Source: Ciceribacter sp. T2.26MG-112.2 (GTDB taxonomy: Bacteria; Pseudomonadota; Alphaproteobacteria; Rhizobiales; Rhizobiaceae). Taken from it: 64,000 nucleotides of DNA. This document shows positions 17,666 to 26,011 of the stretch, one piece after another. How positions within the stretch are numbered: position 1 is the stretch's first letter; each line of letters begins with the position of its first letter. The position numbers and the translations under genes are program-made. Under the pieces are notes generated by a model. It did no database searches, was not told where the DNA came from, and saw nothing but the letters and a program-made list of their open reading frames with translations. The stretch is from NCBI RefSeq assembly GCF_900492205.1, contig NZ_UEYQ01000002.1:62001-126000 (forward strand). Direction: 5' to 3'.

Positions 17666-18692
17666 ACGTCAGGTTATCACCGATCCCGGGGCAGGACCTT
17701 CCCCGCTGATCGATCAATTCGGCCGACAGGTCACCTATCTTCGGCTCTCCGTGACGGATCGTTGCGATCTCCGCTGCACCTATTGCATGGCCGAGCACAT
17801 GACCTTCCTGCCGCGCCGGGACGTGCTGTCGCTGGAGGAACTCTATGACCTGGCGCAGGTCTTCATGCGCGGCGGGGTGCGCAAGATCCGGCTGACCGGC
17901 GGGGAGCCACTGGTGCGCAAGAACATCATGCAACTGTTCGAGCTCTTGTCGCCCCATCTGCAGAACGGCGATCTGGACGAGGTGACCCTGACCACCAACG
18001 GCACGCTGCTGGCGCGTCATGCGGAGGGGTTGTTTGCCGCGGGCGTCCGTCGCGTCAATGTCTCGCTCGACAGTCTCGATCCCGCCCGCTATGCGCAGAT
18101 CACCCGCTGGGGCCGGCTCGATGCCGTGTTGAAGGGGATCGACGCGGCGCTTGGCGCCGGGCTCAAGGTCAAGCTCAACGCGGTCGCGTTGCGCGGCGCC
18201 TTCGAGCACGAAGTCGACGATCTCATCCGCTTTGCCCACGGCCGCGGCATGGACCTGACGCTGATCGAGGAAATGCCGCTCGGCGAAGCGGGACATGATC
18301 GTGGCGAGAGTTTCCTATCGCTGACCGATCTTCGCCGATCGCTCGCGGAACGCTGGACGATGGTCGCCGTCGAAGACCGTACCGGTGGCCCGGCCCGCTA
18401 TGTTCGCCTTGCCGAAACCGGCGGACGGCTCGGCTTCATCACGCCCTTGTCCTGCGACTTCTGCGCGAGCTGCAATCGCGTCCGCGTCAGTTGCACCGGC
18501 GATCTCTTCACCTGCATGGGGCAGGAGGGCTCGGTCGGGCTTCGCGACGCCTTGCGTGGCGAAGATTCGGCCGCCGTTGTCGGTCGCATGATCCGGGATG
18601 CGCTTGGCCGCAAACCGAAGGGCCATTCGTTCGAGATATCAGGCCAGGCCATCAACGGAATAGCGCGCCATATGTCGGTTCTGGGAGGATAG
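17655..18692 (+). CDS. moaA: GTP 3',8-cyclase MoaA
   Basis: Radical-SAM enzyme for the first step of molybdenum cofactor synthesis, converting GTP to 3',8-cyclo-GTP (with MoaC then giving cyclic pyranopterin phosphate). At 345 residues it is full length. The SAM cluster is Cys37, Cys41 and Cys44 (CDLRCTYC). The second cluster uses CDFCASC and a later Cys in DLFTCMGQEG. The C-terminal Gly-Gly (MSVLGG) needed for activity is intact. It ends the extended nar operon, matching moaA1 after narI-ppiC in Pseudomonas, and probably supplies extra cofactor for NarG under denitrifying conditions. The start at ATG 17655 lies within the end of the previous gene. Confidence 0.95.
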   Translation: MRHERQVITDPGAGPSPLIDQFGRQVTYLRLSVTDRCDLRCTYCMAEHMTFLPRRDVLSLEELYDLAQVFMRGGVRKIRLTGGEPLVRKNIMQLFELLSPHLQNGDLDEVTLTTNGTLLARHAEGLFAAGVRRVNVSLDSLDPARYAQITRWGRLDAVLKGIDAALGAGLKVKLNAVALRGAFEHEVDDLIRFAHGRGMDLTLIEEMPLGEAGHDRGESFLSLTDLRRSLAERWTMVAVEDRTGGPARYVRLAETGGRLGFITPLSCDFCASCNRVRVSCTGDLFTCMGQEGSVGLRDALRGEDSAAVVGRMIRDALGRKPKGHSFEISGQAINGIARHMSVLGG

Positions 18693-18721
18693 AAACGCAG
18701 GCACGGGATTGCTGTGCGGCT

Positions 18722-19618
18722 TTACGGCCAGGCGGCGAAGCTCGTGTCGCGCGGGCGGTTGCGATTGCTTGCGCCTTCGCGGTGGGCGCGGGGGGAAATG
18801 CCGGAAAGCCGTTTGAAGAAACGGCTGAAATAGGCGGCGTCCTTGAAGCCGAGGATGGTGGCGATCTGGCCGATCTGCAATGTCGAGCCGTCGAGCAGAG
18901 TGGCGGCCTCGGTCATGATGCGGGCATGGATCAGGTCTTGCGGGGTTCGGCCGGCCGCGCGACGGATCGCCGTGTTCAGCCGGTCGGCCGGAACGTCGAG
19001 TGCGGCTGCATAGTCTCCAACCGTCCAGTGATCACGGATATGCAGTTCCATCAGATGCACGAAGCCACGCACGATGATGCGCGGCGAGGGCTTCGGCTGG
19101 CGGGTCTCGATATTGGCGAGCCGCCAGATGGCGATGACCAGAAGCGCCAGATGATGACGGATCACCTCCTGGGCACCAGGGCCGTTTTCCTTCAGTTCCT
19201 CCTCGATCGTTCCGATGGTGGTGCACAGGCGCCGCGCGTCGGCGGCGGAAATGCGCGCGCCGAGGATCGGCTGGGACAGGGCATTGCGGACCTCGGCGAA
19301 AACGGCGCCGGCCGGCATGGCGGGGCCGAGTTCCAGTTCGGGGATCGCCAGCGCCGCCCCTTCCGTGCCGGCGTCGATGGTCACGGCCCCCCTGTCGCCG
19401 GCCGGCGTCCACAGGATCGCCGGCGCTGCAAGCGACACTTCGCTATCGCCGATGGTGATGCGTCCCGAGCCCGACAGAAGGATGATCAATCGGTTCCTTC
19501 CACCGCGAAAGGTCCAGCCGAGCGGCGACAGTGACACGCCGAACAACCGCGCCTCGGTCGGGCTTGAGGTGGCTGTGGCGCCGCGGTGTCGCGCGACGAA
19601 AAGGCCGGAAGCTGGCAT
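18722..19618 (-). CDS. AraC/XylS-family transcriptional regulator
   Basis: Predicted activator of the divergent ABC importer operon. It has an N-terminal cupin-like sensor domain (residues about 1-150) and a C-terminal pair of AraC helix-turn-helix motifs (residues about 195-290, with TLQIGQIATILGFKDAAYFSRFFKRLSG as the second). The ATG at 19618 was chosen because GGAGGAG lies 5 bases upstream. A longer frame reaches into the ribosome site of the transporter gene and is not credible. The gap to the divergent start is 175 bases and should hold both promoters. The effector is unknown; the neighbouring aryl-type aldehyde dehydrogenase suggests an aromatic or related acid. Confidence 0.9.
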   Translation of the reverse strand: MPASGLFVARHRGATATSSPTEARLFGVSLSPLGWTFRGGRNRLIILLSGSGRITIGDSEVSLAAPAILWTPAGDRGAVTIDAGTEGAALAIPELELGPAMPAGAVFAEVRNALSQPILGARISAADARRLCTTIGTIEEELKENGPGAQEVIRHHLALLVIAIWRLANIETRQPKPSPRIIVRGFVHLMELHIRDHWTVGDYAAALDVPADRLNTAIRRAAGRTPQDLIHARIMTEAATLLDGSTLQIGQIATILGFKDAAYFSRFFKRLSGISPRAHREGASNRNRPRDTSFAAWP

Positions 19619-19793
19619 AACATCTCCTCCATCCGTGAAAAGTACAAATAACTCCTGCAAAAGTCTATTCATTCGCCGGGGAGGTGGGGCTAGTCTGATG
19701 ATTGTCAGGAAACCGCAGCGGATCGGAGGAGACGAAACCGCCGTGGGGACAGGACGGAACGCCTGTGGAGGCAGGCCATTTGGGAGGACTACC

Positions 19794-21020
19794 ATGACAC
19801 TGTTTCAACGCAGACAGGTGCTTGGCGTTATCGCCGGCACGGCGGCCATGCTGGCAGGCGGGGTCGCGACCGGCGCGCTGGCGCAAGAGCGGACCTCGGT
19901 GAAGATCGGCTATGCGCTGTCGCTGACCGGCCCGAATGCCGGTGGTACGGGCATTACCACGCTGCCCAACTACCAGCTCTGGGTCAAGGAAGTGAATGCG
20001 GCCGGCGGGCTTGAAATGCCAGACGGCAAGAAGCTGCCGATCGAAGTCGTCGAATATGACGACCGCTCTTCGGCCGAGGAACTGGTTCGCGCGCTGCAGC
20101 GGCTCGCGACCCAGGACGAAGTGGACTTCATCCTGCCGCCGTGGAGCACCGGCTACAACCTGGCCGCCGCCCCGCTGCTCGACCGCTACGGCTATCCGCA
20201 TCTGGCCGCCACATCGGTGACGGACAAGGCGCTGGAATTCGTCAAGCGCTGGAAGAAGAGCTTCTGGCTGCTTGGTGGCGGTCATGACTATACGGGCGCG
20301 CTGGCCAAGGTGCTGCTTGACGCCGCCGACAAGGGAACGATCAACAAGAAGGTGGCGATGATCTCGATCGCCGACGGTTTCGGCATCGATCTGGTGACGG
20401 CGGCGCGTCCCGCCTTCAAGGACGCCGGCTTCGAGGTGGTCTACGACAAGACCTATCCGGTCGGCACCACCGATTTCACGCCGATGATCAACGAGGCAAA
20501 GGCGAGCGGCGCCGACACCTTCATCGCCTTCTCCTATCCGCCGGAGACCTTCGCGCTGACCCAGCAGGCGCAGGTCGCCGACTTCAACCCGAAGGTTCTC
20601 TATCTCGGCGTCGGCACGGCCTTTCCGGTCTATGCCAAGAACAACGGCGAGGCGATCACCGGCGTGATGGGCATCGGCGGGATCGACGGCACCAGCGAGA
20701 AAATCGCCGACTATCGCAAGCGCCACGAGGCGGCCACCGGCAAGGTGCCGGACTACTGGGCAAGCGTGGTCACCTATGCTTCCCTGGAGATCCTCCAGGA
20801 GGCGATCAAGCGCAAGGGACTGGACCGCGAGGCGGTCGCGGCCGAAATATCTTCCGGCAGCTTCGAGACCGTGCTCGGAGAGACGATGCTCGAAGACAAT
20901 CAGTTGCGCGATCTGTGGTGGGCTGGTCAGTGGCAGAACGGCCAGTTCGTCGCCATCGCACCAGGTGATCGAGCCGGCGCCAGCCAGCCGCTCATCCCAC
21001 GTCCGGCCTGGAAGAAATAG
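19794..21020 (+). CDS. Branched-chain-type ABC transporter substrate-binding protein
   Basis: Periplasmic ligand-binding protein (408 residues, LivK/peripla_BP_6 type). The N-terminus has a signal peptide with adjacent arginines (FQRRQVLGVIAG) and likely cleavage near Ala30 (GALAQE). The mature protein opens with VKIGYALSLTGPNAG, typical for the family. A GGAGGACTACC ribosome site precedes ATG 19794. It is followed by both permeases and both ATPases of the same importer. Binding proteins of this type serve amino acids, amides or aromatic acids; the aldehyde dehydrogenase at the end of the operon suggests an aromatic or aldehyde-yielding substrate, which is inference. Confidence 0.93.
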   Translation: MTLFQRRQVLGVIAGTAAMLAGGVATGALAQERTSVKIGYALSLTGPNAGGTGITTLPNYQLWVKEVNAAGGLEMPDGKKLPIEVVEYDDRSSAEELVRALQRLATQDEVDFILPPWSTGYNLAAAPLLDRYGYPHLAATSVTDKALEFVKRWKKSFWLLGGGHDYTGALAKVLLDAADKGTINKKVAMISIADGFGIDLVTAARPAFKDAGFEVVYDKTYPVGTTDFTPMINEAKASGADTFIAFSYPPETFALTQQAQVADFNPKVLYLGVGTAFPVYAKNNGEAITGVMGIGGIDGTSEKIADYRKRHEAATGKVPDYWASVVTYASLEILQEAIKRKGLDREAVAAEISSGSFETVLGETMLEDNQLRDLWWAGQWQNGQFVAIAPGDRAGASQPLIPRPAWKK

Positions 21021-21058
21021 GCGGGCCGGAGCACCGCTCCCGCCGTCGCCGACCGCCT

Positions 21059-21085
21059 CCCTCTTCCCGCTCGGCGGGGAGGGGG
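21059..21085. other. Stem-loop after the substrate-binding protein gene
   Basis: CCCTCTTCCCGC (21059-21070), loop TCG, GCGGGGAGGGGG (21074-21085) pair along 12 positions, including two G-U pairs. It sits in the 165-base gap between the binding-protein gene and livH. Such hairpins commonly protect the 5' part of the message so that more binding protein than permease is made. Confidence 0.55.
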
Positions 21086-21185
21086 TTCGGTCGCCATGCT
21101 TTTATACCGCCAAGAATGAGTGCCCGGCAGTCCGGTCGGCCCGAAGGGGTTGCCGCAGGCTACAAGTCGCAAGGAGGAGCAGGAC

Positions 21186-22058
21186 ATGCTCGTCACCACC
21201 ATCGTCTCCGGCCTCGTGCTCGGCGGCACCTATGCGCTGATCGCCATGGGGCTGACGCTCCAATACGGCATCGCCCGCATCATGAATCTCGCCTATGGCG
21301 AGACGATCATTGCCGCCGCCTTCCTCGCCTATGTGCTGTTCGGCCAGTGGGGCATCAATCCGGTGCTGGGGTTGCTGGTTGCGGTGCCGATCGGCTTCGT
21401 GTTCGGTCACCTGGTCTATGGGCTGATGTTGCGGCCGCTGGTGGCCCGTGCCGCCAATCGCGAAAGCCTGGAAATCGATTCCATCCTTGCCACGTTCGGC
21501 CTGCTTTTCGTTATCCAGGGCGTCATGCTGGTGGTGTTTGGCTCCAACTATACCAGCTATAATTACCTCAATGTCGGCATCAACGTGTTCGGCGCGGTGA
21601 TTGCCGCCAACCGGCTACTGGCCTTGGGCTTGGCCGTGGTATTGGGCGGCGGTCTCTACCTTTTGTTCACCCGCACACTGTGGGGCACGGCGCTGCGCGC
21701 CGTTGCCGTTTCGCCCACAGCCGCGCCCCTGGTCGGCATCGATGTCGACCGGGCCGCCCGCCTGGCTTTCGCCATCGGTTGCGGACTTTCTGCCGCCGGT
21801 GGCGTGGTGATCTCCACCTACCAGACCTTCACCGCCACGGCCGGCGTCGTCTTCACCATGAAGGCCCTGGTCGTCGTCATCATGGGCGGGGTCGGCAACA
21901 TCCTCGGGGCGCTGTCCGCAGGCCTGATCCTCGGCCTCGTCGAGACCTTCGTCGCCACCTATCTCGATCCCGGCCTGACGCTCGCCGCCACCTATCTCAT
22001 CTTCCTGTCCGTGCTGCTGTGGCGCCCGGCCGGCCTGTTCGGGAGGTCCTCGCGATGA
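21186..22058 (+). CDS. Branched-chain-type ABC transporter permease, LivH family
   Basis: Inner-membrane permease of 290 residues with about eight hydrophobic helices and the LivH-typical opening GLVLGGTYALIAMGLTLQYG followed by IMNLAYGETI. ATG 21186 has an AAGGAGGAG ribosome site. The stop overlaps the next permease by 4 bases, so the two permeases are made together. It forms the membrane channel with the LivM-type partner and uses the two ATPases downstream. Confidence 0.93.
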   Translation: MLVTTIVSGLVLGGTYALIAMGLTLQYGIARIMNLAYGETIIAAAFLAYVLFGQWGINPVLGLLVAVPIGFVFGHLVYGLMLRPLVARAANRESLEIDSILATFGLLFVIQGVMLVVFGSNYTSYNYLNVGINVFGAVIAANRLLALGLAVVLGGGLYLLFTRTLWGTALRAVAVSPTAAPLVGIDVDRAARLAFAIGCGLSAAGGVVISTYQTFTATAGVVFTMKALVVVIMGGVGNILGALSAGLILGLVETFVATYLDPGLTLAATYLIFLSVLLWRPAGLFGRSSR

Positions 22059-23008
22059 CCCTGCGTTTCCTCGGCTCTGCCGCCTTCTTCCTGGCACTTC
22101 TCATTGGCCTTGCCTGCCTGCCTCTTTATGCCGGCGAATATACCGTGACGCTGATGATCGGCATGACCGGTTATGTGGTCCTCGCCACCGCCTGGGGTCT
22201 GTTTTCCGGTCCGACCCGCTATGTGTCGCTGGCCACCGTCGCCTTCTTCGGCATCGGCGCCTATACGGTGGGCGTGCTCAGCGAGACCTTGCCCTATCCA
22301 CTGGTCCTGCTGGTGGCCGCGCTGGTCGGGCTCGTCATCGCGCTGCTGGTCGGGCTTGCAACGCTGAGGCTCGCCGGCGTCTACTTCGTCATCTTCACCT
22401 TTGGCCTTGCCGAACTCGTGCGCCAGCTCGTCACCTGGTACGAGGTCAACATCACCGGGACGCTCGGCCGCTATATCTTCCTGCCGGTCACGCCCGAGGG
22501 CATCTACTGGCAGCTTCTGGTGCTGGCTGCCGTGACTTTGTTCGTCTCCTTCCTGATCGGCCGCAGCCGGCTTGGCCTTGCGCTCAAGGTCATCGGCGAC
22601 GATGAAGTGGTGGCGAGCCATTGTGGCATCAACATTGCCGGGGTGAAGCTCGCGCTGTTTTCCTTGAGCGCGGTGATCATCACCCTGGTTGGCGCGATCC
22701 AGGCGCCGCGCTGGACCTATATCGAGCCGAGCATGGTGTTCAATCCGACGACCTCGTTTCTGACCCTGATCATGGCGCTGCTCGGCGGGGCCGATCGGCT
22801 GTGGGGCCCGCTTCTCGGCGCCATACCGCTCTTTCTGCTGTTCGAATGGCTGTCGGCCAATTTCCCCAACCATTATCCGATCATTCTCGGGCTGATCTTC
22901 ATTGCCATCGTCTTTGTCCTGCCCAAGGGTGTGCTCGCGGCGGCCGAGAAGGCATTTGCGGCAAGGCCGGCCGCTCCGGCGCGACCGAATGCGGAGGTGT
23001 CCCGATGA
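22055..23008 (+). CDS. Branched-chain-type ABC transporter permease, LivM family
   Basis: Second permease subunit, 317 residues, about nine to ten hydrophobic segments. LivM-like motifs include LATAWGLFSGPTRYVSLATV at about residues 44-63, GVYFVIFTFGLAELVRQ and the cytoplasmic loop SRLGLALKVIGDDEVVASHCGIN, which contacts the ATPases. ATG 22055 overlaps the livH stop, and its own stop overlaps livG. Substrate specificity cannot be read from the sequence. Confidence 0.92.
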   Translation: MTLRFLGSAAFFLALLIGLACLPLYAGEYTVTLMIGMTGYVVLATAWGLFSGPTRYVSLATVAFFGIGAYTVGVLSETLPYPLVLLVAALVGLVIALLVGLATLRLAGVYFVIFTFGLAELVRQLVTWYEVNITGTLGRYIFLPVTPEGIYWQLLVLAAVTLFVSFLIGRSRLGLALKVIGDDEVVASHCGINIAGVKLALFSLSAVIITLVGAIQAPRWTYIEPSMVFNPTTSFLTLIMALLGGADRLWGPLLGAIPLFLLFEWLSANFPNHYPIILGLIFIAIVFVLPKGVLAAAEKAFAARPAAPARPNAEVSR

Positions 23009-23733
23009 CCGAAATCCTCGCGCTTTCCGGCATCACCAAGCGTTTCGGCGGGTTGACAGCCGTCAACGAGCTCAGCTTCTCGCTGACGGCGGGAGAGGTG
23101 GTCGGGCTGCTCGGGCCGAACGGCTCCGGCAAGACCACCGTGATGAACATGATCTCCGGTTTCCTCGCCCCGAGCGAAGGGCTGATCGCCTTCAAGGGCG
23201 AGCCGATCTCCGGGCTGCCGGCGCATCGCATCGCGCCCAAGGGCGTGGCCCGGACCTTCCAGCTGGTACGGGCCCTTCCGTCGCTCACCGTTGCCGAGAA
23301 TGTCGAGACGGCGCTCGCCTTTGGCCGGCACAAGCTGTGGGGCGCTGTGGCACGCGAACGCGCCCTTCATCACCTGGAGGAGGTGGGCCTTGCCGGTCGT
23401 GCCGGCGAGAAGGCTTCCGCGCTCACCTATATTGACCAGAAGCGTATGGAACTGGCCCGGGCGTTGGCCGCGGAGCCGGAACTGCTGCTGCTCGACGAAT
23501 GGCTGGCGGGCCTCAATCCGACCGAACTCCTGACCGGCATCGACCTCATCCGTTCGCTGGAAAAGCGCGGCATGACCATCCTTCTGGTCGAGCATGTCAT
23601 GGATGCGATCCGGGCGCTGTGCGGCCGCTGCGTGGTGATGAATGCCGGCCGCAAGATCGCCGACGGACCGACGTTCGAGGCGCTCCGCGACCCGGAAGTG
23701 GTGCGTGCCTATCTGGGAGACGACCATGCTTGA
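23005..23733 (+). CDS. Branched-chain-type ABC transporter ATPase, LivG family
   Basis: ATP-binding subunit of 242 residues. Walker A is GPNGSGKTT (residues about 34-42), Walker B is LLLLDEW and the H-loop is LLVEHVMDA. The signature region is unusual: where LivG normally has LSYGQQ or LSGGQ this protein has LTYIDQKRMELARA, and the residue after the catalytic Glu is Trp instead of Pro. A branch of LivG proteins does carry LTxxDxKR-type signatures, so the change is probably natural and not damage. It overlaps both neighbours and should work with the LivF-type ATPase. Confidence 0.9.
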   Translation: MTEILALSGITKRFGGLTAVNELSFSLTAGEVVGLLGPNGSGKTTVMNMISGFLAPSEGLIAFKGEPISGLPAHRIAPKGVARTFQLVRALPSLTVAENVETALAFGRHKLWGAVARERALHHLEEVGLAGRAGEKASALTYIDQKRMELARALAAEPELLLLDEWLAGLNPTELLTGIDLIRSLEKRGMTILLVEHVMDAIRALCGRCVVMNAGRKIADGPTFEALRDPEVVRAYLGDDHA

Positions 23734-24439
23734 GATTGCCAATCTGTCGCTGCACTACGGCCAGCACCTGGCGCTCGACCGGGTCTCGCTGTCGGTTGGT
23801 CCGGGCGAAACCGTGGTCGTGCTCGGCGCCAATGGTGCCGGAAAGTCATCTCTGCTCAAGGCCGCCGCCGGCCTGGTGCGGCCTGATATCGGCTGCGAAG
23901 TGCGCTTTGGTGGGCGTCAAATCGTCGGTCTGGCGCCGCATCTGGTGCTCGAGGCGGGCATTGCGCTTGTACCCGAGGGGCGCGGGGTGTTCGGCGACCT
24001 GACCGTTGCCGAGAACCTGGCGCTCGGGGCCTATGCCAAAAGGGCGCGCGCCAGCGATGCCGAAAGCCGCGAGCTTGTCTACTCGCTCTTTCCCAAGCTT
24101 GCCGAACGACGCGGCCAGTTCGTCAATACCATGTCGGGTGGCGAACAGCAGATGGTGGCAATAGCGCGTGCCCTCATGTCGAAGCCCGATCTTTTGATGC
24201 TGGACGAGCCGAGCCTCGGGCTCGCGCCCGTGGTGGTGGGCGAACTCTTCGCAGCGCTTGGGCGGGTCCGCAAGAGCGGTCTGGCGCTGCTGATCGTCGA
24301 GCAGAACGTCAAGATGAGCCTGTCGATCGCCGATCGCGGCTATCTGATGGAAGCAGGGCGGGTTGTCGGAGAGAACAGCGCCTCGGGCCTGATGAATGAT
24401 GACGCGGTCAAGCGGGCCTTCCTCGGTGCCGCGGCCTGA
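23726..24439 (+). CDS. Branched-chain-type ABC transporter ATPase, LivF family
   Basis: Second ATP-binding subunit, 237 residues. Walker A is GANGAGKSS (about residues 36-44), the signature is the canonical MSGGEQQM, Walker B is LLMLDEPSLGLAP and the switch is VEQNVKM. The start lies 8 bases inside livG. Because this ATPase has the canonical signature while its partner does not, the heterodimer should have one standard and one altered ATP site. It is followed after 19 bases by the aldehyde dehydrogenase. Confidence 0.93.
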   Translation: MLEIANLSLHYGQHLALDRVSLSVGPGETVVVLGANGAGKSSLLKAAAGLVRPDIGCEVRFGGRQIVGLAPHLVLEAGIALVPEGRGVFGDLTVAENLALGAYAKRARASDAESRELVYSLFPKLAERRGQFVNTMSGGEQQMVAIARALMSKPDLLMLDEPSLGLAPVVVGELFAALGRVRKSGLALLIVEQNVKMSLSIADRGYLMEAGRVVGENSASGLMNDDAVKRAFLGAAA

Positions 24440-24458
24440 TGCAAGAATGGAGCAGAAC

Positions 24459-25910
24459 ATGACCGTGCTTGGCCTGAAGATCAACAATCTCGATCAGGGT
24501 GCTTCCGATGGACGCACATTCACCCGCATCAATCCGATTTCGGGCGAGGTCGCGTCGGAAGTGGCCGCAGCCTCGCTGGAGGATGCGCGACAGGCGGTGA
24601 ATGTGGCCGCCAAGGCATTTCCCGCCTGGGCGGCGACAGGACCCGGACTGCGTCGCAAGATTCTTCTGGCCGCGGCCGACAAGCTCCAGGCGCGGGTCGA
24701 TGATTTCATCAAGGCGATGGCCGAAGAGACTGGCGCGACGGCCGGCTGGGCAGGCTTCAATGTCAAGCTCGCCGCCGACATGTTGCGCGAGGCGGCCGCG
24801 ATGACGACGCAGATCACCGGGGAAATCATTCCGTCGGAACGACCCGGATCGTTGTCGATGGGGGTGCGGCAGCCGGCGGGCGTCGTCCTTTCGATCGCGC
24901 CGTGGAATGCGCCCGTGATCCTCGGCGTACGGTCGCTCGCCATGCCGCTTGCCTGTGGCAATACCGTGGTGATGAAGACCTCGGAAATCTGCCCGCGCAC
25001 GCACCGGCTGATCATCGACAGCCTGCACGAGGCGGGGCTGCCCGAGGGCGTGCTGAATGCCGTCTCCAACGCGCCGGAGGATGCCGCCACGATCGTCGAG
25101 ACGATGATCGCCCATCCGGCGGTCCGCCGGATCAATTTCACCGGCTCGACCCGGGTCGGGCGGATCATCGCCGAGACGGCCGGACGCTATCTCAAGCCTG
25201 CGCTTCTCGAACTCGGGGGCAAGGCCCCCTTCGTCGTGCTCGACGATGCCGACATCGATCAGGCGGTCGCGGCGGCCGCCTTCGGCGCCTATATGAACCA
25301 GGGCCAGATCTGCATGTCGACGGAGCGCATCGTCGTCGACGAGACGATTGCGGACCGGTTCGTCGAGGCGCTTGCCGCGAAGGCCAAGACACTTGTCGCC
25401 GGCGACCCGCGCGTCGGCAATACCCCGCTGGGGTCGGTCGTCGATGGTCACGCGGCGCGGCGGATCGACCAACTGATCCGCGATGCGTTGGCCAAGGGCG
25501 CTGTTCTTTGCGCGGGCGGCGGCATGAACGGTACGATCGTCGAGGCGACGCTGCTCGACCGCGTGACACCGGCGATGCGCATTTATGCGGAAGAGAGTTT
25601 CGGTCCGGTCGTCTCGGTGATGCGTGTCGGCTCGATTGACGAGGCCGTGCGGGTTGCCAACGATACCGAATATGGCCTGTCGGCGGCGGTCTTCGGCCGC
25701 GACGTCAATCGTGCCATGCAGGTGGCGCGGCGGATCGAATCCGGGATCTGCCATATCAACGGCCCGACCGTGCACGACGAGGCCCAGGTCCCCTTCGGCG
25801 GGGTCAAGCAATCCGGCTATGGCCGCTTCGGCGGGAGGGCGGGGATCGCCGAATTCACCGAACTGCGCTGGATCACGGTTCAGGACGGACCGATCCATTA
25901 TCCCATCTGA
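24459..25910 (+). CDS. Aldehyde dehydrogenase, vanillin/salicylaldehyde dehydrogenase-like
   Basis: NAD(P)-dependent aldehyde dehydrogenase of 483 residues. It has the Rossmann FTGSTRVG loop, the general-base Glu in LLELGGKAP and the nucleophile Cys in NQGQICMSTER. The C-terminal NGPTVHDEAQVPFGGVKQSG is characteristic of the branch that oxidises benzaldehyde, salicylaldehyde and vanillin. ATG 24459 is chosen because GGAG precedes it by 6 bases; an earlier ATG at 24447 is less well placed. It closes the importer operon, so the imported compound or its product is probably an aldehyde, possibly aromatic. The exact substrate is not resolvable. Confidence 0.87.
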   Translation: MTVLGLKINNLDQGASDGRTFTRINPISGEVASEVAAASLEDARQAVNVAAKAFPAWAATGPGLRRKILLAAADKLQARVDDFIKAMAEETGATAGWAGFNVKLAADMLREAAAMTTQITGEIIPSERPGSLSMGVRQPAGVVLSIAPWNAPVILGVRSLAMPLACGNTVVMKTSEICPRTHRLIIDSLHEAGLPEGVLNAVSNAPEDAATIVETMIAHPAVRRINFTGSTRVGRIIAETAGRYLKPALLELGGKAPFVVLDDADIDQAVAAAAFGAYMNQGQICMSTERIVVDETIADRFVEALAAKAKTLVAGDPRVGNTPLGSVVDGHAARRIDQLIRDALAKGAVLCAGGGMNGTIVEATLLDRVTPAMRIYAEESFGPVVSVMRVGSIDEAVRVANDTEYGLSAAVFGRDVNRAMQVARRIESGICHINGPTVHDEAQVPFGGVKQSGYGRFGGRAGIAEFTELRWITVQDGPIHYPI

Positions 25911-26011
25911 CACCTTACCTATTTCCGGGGCGGGGGAACGACGGGGGGCGAGCCGCCGAGAGACCGACGCGTTTGAACGGATATTCCACCTTGCGCGCCG
26001 CCACGCGGCCT

